From positions 7,323,001 to 7,383,000 of the forward strand of contig NC_092673.1 of the NCBI RefSeq assembly GCF_964355755.1: a stretch of 60,000 bases of DNA. Direction: 5' to 3'. Shown here piece after piece: positions 1 through 11,600 of this stretch; within the stretch, counting starts at the first letter, position 1; every line of letters starts with the position of its first letter. A program made the position numbers and the translations under genes. The notes below the pieces were generated by a model that ran no database searches, was not told the origin of the DNA, and saw only the letters and a program-made list of their open reading frames with translations. Source of the DNA: Antedon mediterranea. Its lineage: Eukaryota > Echinodermata > Crinoidea > Comatulida > Antedonidae.

Positions 1-770
1 TTTAACGACGGTTTAAAGTCTAGTACACGTTCAAACCGCGGCACTGGTGTAAGGAGGGGCGTCAAAGCCAGTGGGAGCATGCCCAACAATTGGACCACAT
101 ATTCGAGATATGATGACAACAAATCAGAGTTGTTTCATTAATTGTAACTGAAGTAGTAGAGAACATTGACACAAATCACGGAATGTTTGTAGGGTCTCTG
201 AGAGACAGAGCTGTAACAAACCAGTCTGTAAATATACAACCGCTGATGCCATGTAACATAGAAGAGGCAGATGAACGTATGTTTGTTCATGTTAAACATG
301 CCGCTAACATTTTTCCGCGCATTCTTGTCAAGACTGTAGACAGTAATGTTGTTGTTATTTCATTGTCAACTTTCCACAGAATACCTGGCATCCACGAGCT
401 TTGGATCGAGTTTGGAGTGGGGAAGCACTTGAAGTATATCTCAATACACAAGATTACTTCTCTTGGATCACAAGCATCAGTCGCTTGTTCTTTCATTCCT
501 TTAGCAGTTGTGATACAACTTCATCTGTTCAAGGAAAGGAATTTGAGACGATGTCATTGTCTGTAGGGGATGTTAGTGACACAGATTATCTAGAACAGTC
601 TAGATGGATTCAGGGTTGAACAGGACCCAGCAAACTGGGGATGGAGGAAGGACGGCAACAAATTTAGTCCAGTTTGGAGTTCATTGCCGGAACTTTCAGA
701 TGTCACAAATTAGGTTTTAATTCGATGTGACACACTGACTGTGATCTTGGACGCTGGAAATGCAGAAAGA
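1..770 (+). pseudogene. Decayed 3' fragment of a repetitive, uncharacterised invertebrate protein family
   Basis: Translation in shifting frames gives a recognisable protein. Frame 1 from base 1 reads through GTGVRRGVKASGS and NNWTTYSRYDDNKSELF to a stop near 140. Frame 3 then reads TEVVENIDTNHG, IEEADERMFVHVKHAA and ILVKTVDSNVVVISL to about 480. Frame 2 reads LFFHSFSSCDTTSS, and frame 3 resumes at 621 with DPANWGWRKDG and a stop at the TAG near 709. From memory, the order (G-x-G-V-R-R, P-x-N-W, EAD-R-x-HVKHA, TVD-DVVV, F-H-CDTTS, DPANWGW) matches long uncharacterised proteins found in many copies in cnidarian and echinoderm genomes. At least three frame changes and an in-frame stop mark it as a dead copy, cut by the left window edge. 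It could be a transposon-borne gene; the function of the family is unknown to me. Confidence 0.65.
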
Positions 771-799
771 GTGATTTATGATGTACAGAGCTGTGTGGT

Positions 800-1440
800 T
801 ACTAGGTTTGAGCTACATTCAAAATGGCCGCCATGCAATCAAAGACGTTATACCAATATGTTTGTCGACCTCAATACCATATTATACTTTGTACATAAAA
901 TTATAACTGTAGGTACCGTACTGAAACATTTTGAGCTTGCCATTTTGAAATTCAAAATGGCCGCCATGCAATCAAAATGTTAGTTAAATACCAATATATT
1001 TGGTGACCCATTACCAGTTGCACCTAAAATCAGAGCACTGTGTACCTTTTTAGCAGAGATATACCTGAAAAGTGAAAATTTGGGGTCCGCCATTTTGAAA
1101 TCCAACATAGCCGCCATGCAATCAAAATGTTAGTTATACCAATATGTTTGGTGACTCCATTACCATAATTATAATTTGCACCTAAAATCAGAATTCTAGG
1201 TGCCTTTTTAGCAGAGATATACCTGAAAAGTGAAAATTTGAAGTCCGCCATTTTGAAATCTAACATGGCCGCCATGCAATCAAATGTTAATTATACCAAT
1301 ATGTTTGGTGACCCCACTACCATATATTTTGCATTTAAAATCAGAACTCTAGGTGCCTCTTTAGCAGAGATATACCTGACAAGTGAAAATTTGAGGTCCG
1401 CCATTTTGAAATCCAAAATGGCGGCTTTCCCCTGACCAAA
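800..1440. repeat. Tandem array, about 150-bp unit, 4-5 copies
   Basis: The word ATGGCCGCCATGCAATCAAA or a close variant recurs near 824, 957, 1107 and 1266, with a last partial form (AAAATGGCGGC) near 1415. Between these, blocks with GTTTGGTGACC, CACCTAAAATCAGA, TTTTTAGCAGAGATATACCT and GTCCGCCATTTTGAAAT repeat in the same order. Spacings are about 134 to 158 bases. Several short reading frames here are repeats of one another, not genes. Confidence 0.85.
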
Positions 1441-3200
1441 TTTTGTGCAACCCTTCCATTTCATATTTTTGACACCCTAATGAATAACTGTGCAAAGTTT
1501 CAAAATGTTATCACAATTTGAAGGATTTGCCTAAAATATGCACCTTAACATGCCTACTAATAGGGTATTCCATGTTCTAATAGTTCTCGGAAAAAAAGAT
1601 GGCTGGTAGACTGTGGATGAAGTTTGTGGAACTATTAGCTGTTTGCTGTGGTCTCTATCTATTTTTCCTGATTAAATTTATTACGGTATTCAAAGAAGCA
1701 CAGAAAGTTTCAGTAGGTCTGTTTAAAGACATCCCAACTCTCCCGATAACGGCAGGATTCTCTCTGCACTTTCTCCCAAAAAAGTTTATAATTTCTACTA
1801 CTAGATATAGAAAAAACATACTACTATGTTATAGTTTAATATTCAATTCATGCATTGTTTAATAAGTGAAATAATGAGTTGGCACCGTATTTTCTGCCTT
1901 TGGCATGTCTGACATACCCATGTTTGAGATGCCAATATCTTAAATTTTTTTCTTTTTTATAGTGCCCTCTATGGTGTGATTTATAGCGCCCTCTATGGTG
2001 TGATTTATAGCGCCCTCTATGTTTAGTTTGTATAGCGCCCTCTATAGTTTCATAAAACATGATATTTCATTTTTTCAAAGTTGGAAAATCTGTATTTATA
2101 TCCTTCATGTTCAGCTTCACTCTATTGAATAGTTTTTTTGGTTAATTTCTCTCTCTTTACCAACTGTTCCCACATCCAGGGTCTACCCCTACTCTATGTA
2201 TTGTCAGGTAAATGAATAGGTTAATTGGATTATTGAATTGTAGTGTTTCGTTGTTTTTCCTCAGTTTTGTCATGCCCATGAAAACAATAGCCCAGGCCAA
2301 CAAAAAAGATTGATAGTTTGGGGCAAAAAGTCAATTGTTATCCTGAAAAATCAAGACATTTTCAATCAAAACGTTGCTAATTTCAGTAGGCTCTTACAAT
2401 TTTGTTGTTGAGAGGACAAAAAATTCAGAAATATTTTATCATTTCTGAGAAAACATTCAGTGGAATTTTCCTGGAACTGATAGTAGGTACAGTACTGTAG
2501 TCTGAATTCCATTAGAAATCCTGGAATTTGTCAATATTTGACAATATCGGAAAACCACCACCATAACCACATTTACATAGTATCAACAGTATATTTGGCA
2601 TACTAAAAAGTTCTATATAACCAGTATACTGTTGGAAAGTCTAGACTATTGTTTTTATTATTAAAAAAAGTACAATGTATATGTTACTTTCTAAAGGAAG
2701 GTACATTTTTTTTACACATTCACTTGTCCACTTGTTTGATGCCCTATGTACCGAAACATGGCAGCCAAAATGATATCAACATATGATTGAGGCTCACTGC
2801 TGTACTGTTAATTTTTTTATTGGTTGCCCATCAGGATTAAGCATTTTAATTTTGAGTTGTCCTACAGTACTGTCGTATGTACATTTCTGATGTGTGTATT
2901 TTTATCTAATTTGGCTTTAAAGTCATCACAAAGGAAATTGTTCATCCCACCCACATCGACAGCCCATAATGGTTTAATGCGGACACTTCACAAGATTATA
3001 AGCAAATGACTGATTTTTAGAAATATGGTATCTATCTGTATATTGCCAAATACTATTAAAATCAAATCCGCAAACATGAGCATTTAAATACAGTATTTTA
3101 TTTTGGTAAAAACCTACAGAATTAAACTACTCTATTATTACTGTGCATGTCAATATCTTTTTGTCAGCAGTTTAAACATGCCCTAATTTATTATTTATAA
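1441..3200. other. AT-rich sequence without a supportable gene
   Basis: An 87-codon frame at 1599-1862 starts with a hydrophobic stretch but matches nothing I know and lacks splice context. The only clear structure is the short tandem at 1960-2045. Confidence 0.5.
1960..2045. repeat. Short tandem built on GCGCCCTCTA
   Basis: Four copies of TAGCGCCCTCTATGGTGTGA-like units of about 25 bases (the first is TAGTGCCCTCTA). The core also occurs singly near 12720, near 29573 and, inverted, near 59960. These are typical remnants of a dispersed element family. Confidence 0.75.
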
Positions 3201-3202
3201 GC

Positions 3203-3292
3203 ACCATTTCTGCTGCCAACAAATATAGTTTACTGCACTACAAAAATACTTTATACAGTAAATGTGCATCATATCTTGTTGGCAGCAGTTTA
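3203..3292. mobile_element. Small foldback MITE (TTTCTGCTGCCAACAA ends)
   Basis: Left end CATTTCTGCTGCCAACAAATAT and right end ATATCTTGTTGGCAGCAGTTT are inverted repeats about 90 bases apart. The terminal TTTCTGCTGCC is shared with elements at 3525, 8672, 10461 and 48509. Confidence 0.6.
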
Positions 3293-3524
3293 AATAGGAC
3301 CTAACTTACTGTACTTGTAGAATAGGTACATATTTGGTACTGTACAGTAGGTGTATTGACTGAGTTCCAACGGAAGGAAGGAAGGAAACAATGTGTTAAA
3401 CTCAATAGGTACAGTATCTTGCATCAGGAATGAGTCCTGTTGCTTAATAGTATTTAGTGCAAAAGAATATTCAAAGAGTTGTCAGGCTTTTCAATTTGCT
3501 ACTGTATAGAAATGTCTTTTAAAA

Positions 3525-3735
3525 GGCCTGTTTCTGCTGTGGAAAAATAACCAAATGATAACTGCCAAGAAACAGGACAAATGCCCGGTTTAAAATAACT
3601 GTTAACAGCAATTCAAAATAATAGTTATTTGATTGACCGCTGTTGACCTTGAGGAAACTATCATAGCATCTTGAAAGTTTGATTGCCTAAGCGCATTGCA
3701 TTTTGGGTAACATTGGAAACCACCCACTGATTAAA
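3525..3735 (+). mobile_element. MITE copy A (GTTTCTGCTG family)
   Basis: Starts GGCCTGTTTCTGCTG. Its interior (ATAGTTATTTGATTGA, then GCATTTTGGGTAACATT) matches the reverse complement of the interior of the element at 48509-48824. The right end is not clear, so the end coordinate is approximate. Confidence 0.55.
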
Positions 3736-5580
3736 ATTGTTTTTGGGAGCGAAAATTAAACAAAATGCATTTCAAGTCAAGACACATTTCAAGTCACTGT
3801 GTTTGACTAATGAATTAAATAGAATATACAAAATTTAAAAATATAAAATAATTTACTATTTAACAACAGGAATTACAATTACATAGTATTAGTACATTTT
3901 ACAAATGATTTATGATGTAGATTGTATCCTATTTCTTAATAATAAGACAATGATTAATACCATCTTGGCTCAGTTACTTAGTATGCACTATCTCAACATA
4001 ATTTGTGTATAATTGTATAAGTATAGTATGAAGTGACAGTTTGAATATTGAATATTTCAGTAGTCATTGCTGACTATGTCCCTTGTGTGTTATTTATACT
4101 ACTTATGGAATGGATTTATCGCAAATTAATGTACGATTATGGAGGTGATATGTGCAGTATGTACCTTTAGATGATGAATGCTAAAAAAGTCTCCCGTATG
4201 AGTTGAGTATTTGAGCAATGAGTCCAGATAAGCAAAAGAAACAATAATAAAAAATCAACATTTATATTTTTTACGATTTATTTACAAAGTGTGTTTACTA
4301 GAAATGTTCGCGATTTGCCAGATTTTGTCAGAAAACTCATGACGTAAATTTTGCGATGCACCTGTGACGTCACAGCAATTTACGGTGACGGCTGTACAGC
4401 GAGAGCATGCGGAGATATCATTAATTTTTGCGATGGTTCTTAAATCATATGCACATCCCTAATACGTTGTTAAAATATGGTCCTGGGTCAAATTCTATAG
4501 CAGCATAAGACTTAAAGCTGAGGGTTCAGTGTACAAATCTGGATGTGCACTTAAAACCTAGTGCTCATTTTGAAAGGTTACACAGAAGAGTTAACAAATT
4601 GGAAATGCCAATTAACTATATAAACTAAATACTGAAAAATTAAATATTTTTAATTTGAAAAATGTAGTCCTCTTAAAATTGATTGACTTATAAAATATGT
4701 TTCACTTTCTGTTACTATTATGAAATATAAATATTTAAAGTATGAATCAATTTAAAACAAGTAATGTGTTCCTTGCCATAGAGTTTGTCAAGTAGGCCTA
4801 CTACAGCATTCAATTGTTTAAATTCTGAATTTCCTGGGTCTCCTAATACACTTGTTGATAGGCCCTGAGGTGACCCAAAGTTCAAACCACCAAATAGAAA
4901 CTTGTCAATCAGCCAATGAGAAGCTTTGTTTAACAACACATCCTGTAGAACACTGTACAATACTGATATAGGATCATATTCTAGTATTTATTTTGTGTTT
5001 TTATGGGTTCATAAGATCAGAAATTGTAGAAAGTTTTGTGGCGTTGGAAGTGGCAGTTATACTACAGCAGTTTCAGGATATATATTATTTGATGATATTT
5101 CTATGTACTGTACAGTGTATGTTCCTGAATCCTTGACTAATATAGGAGTGGTAAATACAAGTAACAAAGTACCGGTTTGTTTTAGCACTCAGTCATTGCT
5201 GTTAGAAGATATAGGCATTCCTTTACACTTTGATCTTTTAAAACAATCATCGTACTGTACTAAACACTGGTGCAGAAAGTCTACAGAAAACAATCAGTGA
5301 CTGAGAGTAATGTACTTTATTGAAAGTACTGTTCTACTAAACATACAACTGATTCTATTGATTGATTGAAGTTGCTGTGTTGTATTTGTTTCTATAGAAC
5401 ACACTGTAGGCCTACAGAGCAGGACTAGTACTTAGCTTAGTAGGCAATACAGCTGTATTACTTGTTTTCTGTAGTACAGAGATACTAATTGTACTGTAGT
5501 AGGCCATTGGAACATATAGTCGGAACTTGCCATGCTGCGTGATTTACTTATATCAGTTTTTGGATAAAAATAGAATCAAA
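3736..5580. other. AT-rich sequence; possible 5' flank of the 5581 exon
   Basis: No protein I recognise. A 124-codon plus-strand frame (4926-5300) and an overlapping minus frame (4718-4960) show no domain and no splice context. ACTGTA/TACAGTA words are frequent, as elsewhere in the window. A promoter for the 5581 exon would lie here but no specific element can be assigned. Confidence 0.4.
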
Positions 5581-5647
5581 ATGTCGACCCTGTTTGATTC
5601 GCTAATAGCTGAGGGCCTAGGAGTAGCCACCAGTGCCATTGGAATAG
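5581..5647 (+). CDS. RAPGEF1: Candidate distal first coding exon of RAPGEF1
   Basis: ATG opens MSTLFDSLIAEGLGVATSAI, then GGAATAG before a consensus donor GTAAGT. It ends in phase 1, exactly what the acceptor at 25598 needs to give D-S-S-N-S-S-Y. It lies 20 kb upstream of that acceptor, so it could belong to another transcript. Vertebrate RAPGEF1 also uses several alternative first exons, which makes this plausible. Confidence 0.45.
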
Positions 5648-8600
5648 GTAAGTTTCTGCTTTGATGATGAATCAGGTGATAAGTTTTTCAGTATATGGGC
5701 TTAGACTGGTCCATTACAATGACGCATACAAGACACATTGGTTGAGACTGAGGCTATTGTTCTTACAGTACTATAACAATAACAATAAGAATTAACATTA
5801 TAATATTACATTATTAACATATCTACTTTCCCACTTGCTAAGTGTATCTTTTAATAATGATAATGATTTTCACGCTGCTGCTCTAGCCCGCTACGTCCCA
5901 TTAGGACTACTCAATCAGAAGCTAAAGCAAGCAGCAGTTATAGTTCTAAGGACAGACAGTTTTGTGAAAATGGAAACTCCACTATAATCTATTGATTCCA
6001 GCTGCTACAGTTGTAGACCCAAAAAACGTCTGGGAAAGAGTCTATTAGGACATGTCATGCTAAAATTACAAATCCCTAAGCATTTCTGGTATATTCACTG
6101 TCAGATATTCATTGAATTATTATTGAAACAGTCCATTAAAGTTTGTGTTTGAAATAGGATACTTCACAATTGAAATATCTAGGGTGATGAAGATTTGACC
6201 TTAGCAATAAAATTAACCAAAGTGACAGAAATTGAGTATTCACTTCTGTAACAAAAAAATAATATTTATTCACATATAAAAAAAGAAAAGAAACCCAAAA
6301 ACCATTTTCTGACAGACAATTTAAGTATTTGTTGCTTTAAATTACATTTTTTTCAGGTAAAATAACTATTATGTGACAATAAAATGACACATTCAAAAAC
6401 ATTTGAAATAAAAAATATTTTTCAATAAGCGAGCAGCGTTTTTTGTAAGAAATATTTCTTGTTTAAACCATAAACTATAAACTGTAGAACGCCCTTTTTT
6501 GGGACATCATTTCCCTGTTAACACTTTGACTGCCAAACACGAAGATCTTCGTGTTTGGAAACACAACGCTTGACTTTTTTTACGAAATCCCCGGTAGATA
6601 GGTTAATTGTTGGTATATACTATAAATATAGACACTATATTCGGTCTGGACCGTCAGTATTTTACTATTTGAAAGTAACTAATCTGGTTACGAACGACTG
6701 TCAAAATGGTTACTGTCATTCTTGGTACCATTGTAAAGCTAAAATCTTTATGATTATTTTAGTCTAAATTACATATAAATCAGATCACATACATAGTTTC
6801 TATCAGCTTTAATAAAAACATCGAATTAGGCTAAAAACGCTGGCGGTGGCAGTTTCTAACTGGAAAAACCTCTGGCAGTCAAAGTGTTAAGGGGATACAG
6901 TACTTTCCCATGAAATAAAATAGGGACAATAATATGTAATGTTACGGCCACCCCTATGCTATGGCAAGGCCGTAGCAAGAGGGAAAGAAAAAAGACGGCA
7001 AAGATGCTTTAAATATAATTATTATTATAAAATATGATGATCTGTGCTGAGGGATTGGTGTGGGTGGTGAAAAAAAACACATTTCAGACGAGGCAATTGC
7101 CTCATCTGCTTCATGCTGGCTACGGCCCTGCCTATGGTCACCCCTGTTAAGGGAACACTTTGTTTTGGGTGTACTGTAGTTGACTATACAGGTATGTCTC
7201 TATTGTGTTTACAAAAAATAAAGTTTAAACCAAACAATTACAAATATTATATTTATTAGTTATTATACATATCGAACATTAAAGTTACTGACAGTCGAAT
7301 TAGAAATGCTATTATTAATTCTTTGTTGTTAAAATTAGAAAATAGATGATTTGACAAATTCAAGGCCAATAAAATATTCTAATTAAAATTATTTTCTATT
7401 TGCTGTAATTAAACTGTAGAAACCGAAATTGTACGTGTTTTTTATGTCAGTAGTTTTAGTTTCAATAGTTCATCAAATATATTTTTAACATATGAGTTAA
7501 GCGTGCATAGTACGGCTTTAAACTGATCCAAGTTATATCCGAGTTACAACTGCTGAAGTGCTATAGTGTGATCGTTCAGCCCTCTTTTACCTCTACATGT
7601 TGTTAGAGTCACTGCTCACAGCAATTTAACCTCCCTTCAGCTTTATTGCTTGTCAGATCACTGATCTGAAAAGTGAAAGGTCATTGTTTGGTAAAAAACA
7701 TTGGCCTAAGTTGTGCCTAGGCTAAGTTTACATAGTTCACTCTCTGCGGGTGAAGTACGTTATTGCAGGGTAACGCTCTTTCACTTCGTAGTCTAATGTA
7801 TTTAAAGTCATTCAGACCATGTGTTTGAAGTCATGAACAAGTCAAGAACACTCTATATCGTTTGCTAAAAGGAAAAACAATTATTTATAATAATATTTAT
7901 TAGTTACTTTTTGTTTTTATTAATAAGAAAATAAAATGAATGAGTGAACATTGTGTTTATGCAAATTTACTATCCCATTTCCAGACAATAAACAGGAAAA
8001 TTTTAAAATTCAATAACCAAACAAGGTGATTAGTTTTTCAGACTATATTACCGGAATTCGTGTTGGTGGACAGGAAGGCGTGGACCTTGTCTCACCTTGC
8101 TCCACTCTACTGTCTGTCCCAGCAGTAGGCCACTAGATATTATTTTTGAGAACCTTATAGTCCTGTAATAATATACTGTATACTGTAGTTTTGTATCATT
8201 ACTCACATTTTTTCTTTTAAATTGGATTAATTTTTTCATTTCATTTATTCTTTATTTCGTATTCAAATGTACATACAGCATTTACAGATACAAAGTTCTT
8301 TAACTTATATACAAAATTACATAATTAATAAAACAATACAATAATAGTACAAAAGCCCATGGACCACAAACTGGTAATACATTAAAACTCTCGGACTCGG
8401 AGTAAAATTCCCCAGTTAAATAATAAATATTCTGTTTTGTGCTAAAATAAAATAAGTTTCAGAAAATAAGTAATTTTCGAGCCTTTTTGATTTATCTGTT
8501 AGATCAGTCTAATAAAATTAACTTTTCGTTTAAAAATTTTATAAAAAATTGTATAATTAGAATTAATTTGAATTTATATTTATTATCAGAGTTACATGTC

Positions 8601-11600
8601 AAAAGAAAAACAAAAATATATATATATATATTTGAAAGGCATGATTGAAACTCTGAAGCAATGAAGACCAAGGCCCGGTTTCTGCTGCCAATCCCAAATA
8701 TACCGTATAAATATACCGTATAAATACACCGTATATATACCGTATATGAAATTCGTGCACCGTTTCCGCTGCACATACTTCGTGGGTGGGCTGTAAAAAA
8801 AGTTGGCTTTCATATACCCAAAATGCATTTTGTGAGACGGAAGTATGGATTGACCTAGAGTCTCGTGTAGTGAGGTTACATGACAAAAACAAAACAATTA
8901 TGGTTTCTCAAAACGTCTTAGCATTGCTTTCTATTTTAAATCTAATGATTAGAAGTGGCAACGAATTTACATCGCACAAACAATCTAGAAATGTAGAATG
9001 GGCATTGACTACATTTATGCAAAGAAGACGACGGCGTTTGCCGATAACTTTGGCGTTATTAAGTCTACCACAAATTCTGCTTTTATTTTGTTTGAGATAC
9101 TTTTGTAAATCTTGGTATCTCTTCTGTTGCCATGTAGTCTCCCCCCAACCTTCGCTTCTCCCCACAATTGAATTGCAAAAATAGTTATTTCTTCAGTCCA
9201 CAGTGATATTTTGATCTGTTGCTTGCTTATTATACACGTGTGTGTCAATGCAGCAGAAAAACCAAACAAACGCGTCACGCTCTGTTAGTTTTTGACCTCG
9301 TGTCATGGGCCGGGTCACATATACGGTATATTTTGAGTGCAGCAGAAACGGGGTATGAAATATACGGTATATTTTGGAATATACCGTATAATATCCACAA
9401 ACGATGGGGATATTTATGCGGTATATATACCGCATATATTAGTCTGGGCTCCAGACGGAGTTTTTTCTTAATACAGTTAAGTATTAGTAAAAAAATATAA
9501 ATATTTTTGCACATATGGCGTTTCATACGTGTATTACTTGAGTTTGGATACTCCGTCTGGGGAAACACGCAAAAGTCACGTGGTTTGACACCAAGAATTC
9601 TTGGTGCATAGATTATCCGGTTGACTAGTTTCAGCTGCATGCGATTGGCTATTCACTCGTACACTGTTTTAATATTCATGTTTCAGAATTTCAAAAGACT
9701 CAACAACTAAGAAGGTACGCATGCGCTATGTTACGTTTAGACAATGTGTACTTGGGTACATTAATGAAAGTTTCTGAAGGCTAGAAATGATTTTATACCG
9801 TATGCCTAGTTAGTAGTCTGGTAAACATTTGATGGGATTTTTCCCAAGAAAACTCGTCTTGCTTCTCCGCAAATCAAACATTGAATGGGTCATTATTACG
9901 CGGAGATAATTTGATTTAATTCCCACCCAGACCCTGTCCTGTTCTGTGTAGTGGTGTACAACTCTCTGGACTGGTGTAGCCCTGTCTGTTGTGTGTGAAT
10001 CCTGTTGTGTGCCGGTGGTGGTATGTAGGCCTACCTTATTGGTGTTTTATTTGGCAGGTCATACGTGCGAGTTGAGTAGGACCTACGAAGGAGGCTTAGG
10101 CTAAGGACTAAACAATTAATAAACAAAACAACTTGGCAACACGATTTCATATTTCAACAGTCTCGATCGTACATTAAGCACTGTACGTACTCGATCTTTT
10201 TCATTTTGAAACAAAATGATCATTGGTTGATTCGAAATCCATATTTACATACCGCCCGCCCCATATAGCCAAATACGGTATGATAACCTACGTCATTCTT
10301 ATTGGATGTTTGCGGTCTGCAAATCGATTTCTATACGTGTTTCACAAGTCTGTATTTTCAGACAAAAATCACGGTCGAAATAAAAACAAATAAATAAAAA
10401 TAAAAAACAATACAGACTTGGGGCAAGTCTACGCATATATATACGGTATATTTTTTATGAGACCCATTTCTGCTGCCAAAAAATATACCGTATATAAAAT
10501 ATACCGTATATATACGGTATATTTTTGGCAGCAGAAACGGGGCCCAAGAAAGTTTTTAAGAAACATATTTCCATTGGAATCAATAATCAAAATTGTACAA
10601 AATTAATTAGTTTATTTAAAATTATGTTTAAAATAAAAACAAATTGTGCTATTTACAAGGTTTATTTCTGTTGGAGCTGAAAAAACAAGAAAAAAGAAGG
10701 AAAAGTTTCTTTAAAATTCAATTGGATTGGTTTGGAAATAAATTTAAATTTGTTTACAACCTTGAAATTTCAAGGTTCTGTAGGAGTTGAGACATTAAAC
10801 CAGAAAATACAGGAAACAAGGAAAAAGTAAGGCACAAATGACACTATAACCACAATATGAATAAACAAATATAATAAACCATATATCACACAGTATTGTT
10901 ATTTTGTTTAGACCTTGGTGTACTGTAATCAGGTCTATTATATATGTTTATGTTGTAAACACAGTACAGGAAAATAAAGTGAACAAGGTATAAAGAAAGC
11001 ACTCAATATAAAATAACCACATAACTACAATTATATCCTGTTATTATCACGAAATGGTACTTATAAACATATCAAGTACATTGTCCATATAGTATGTGGC
11101 GTGCAATCATTTACATGTATATGCAGTACAGTATGTAAAAAAAATGGATGGTGTTGCCTAGGCAAATCTCTAAAAAACAAATACACACTAATATTTGCCA
11201 CAATTTATTTGAAAATATGAATTGATCAAGAACGTTTTCAATTACAGTGAGTACCTTAACTCACCATCCTGGTGACGTTCAAGATATTTACTTCACAAAG
11301 TGTTTTGAATTCCTCATTTTTAACAATTCTTTTTACATCAAGAAGGCAACAAAAGACTGAGTTTCAATTGGATATGTAAAGAGCTGTTGAAATTCACTGA
11401 GATTATGACCAACAAGTATCTAATTAAAACTGAATAACAATTCCGCACGATAAAGCCATGTAAAGCACCAATTTAAGTGGTAATTTACCAGCTAGGATTA
11501 AAATAAAATTAAGCATCTATCGAACTTGTAAAGTTGAAGGTGAATTTGTCTGAATTGCTGTAAATATTATGCTAATGTTATACTGTACTGCAATTCTTGA

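Noticed and set aside
1599-1862. 87-codon frame with a hydrophobic start as a small membrane protein
   Set aside because: No homology I can recall, no conserved features and it follows directly on a repeat array.
4926-5300. 124-codon plus-strand frame as a gene
   Set aside because: No recognisable domain, no splice sites that fit the 5581 exon, and composition like the surrounding AT-rich DNA.
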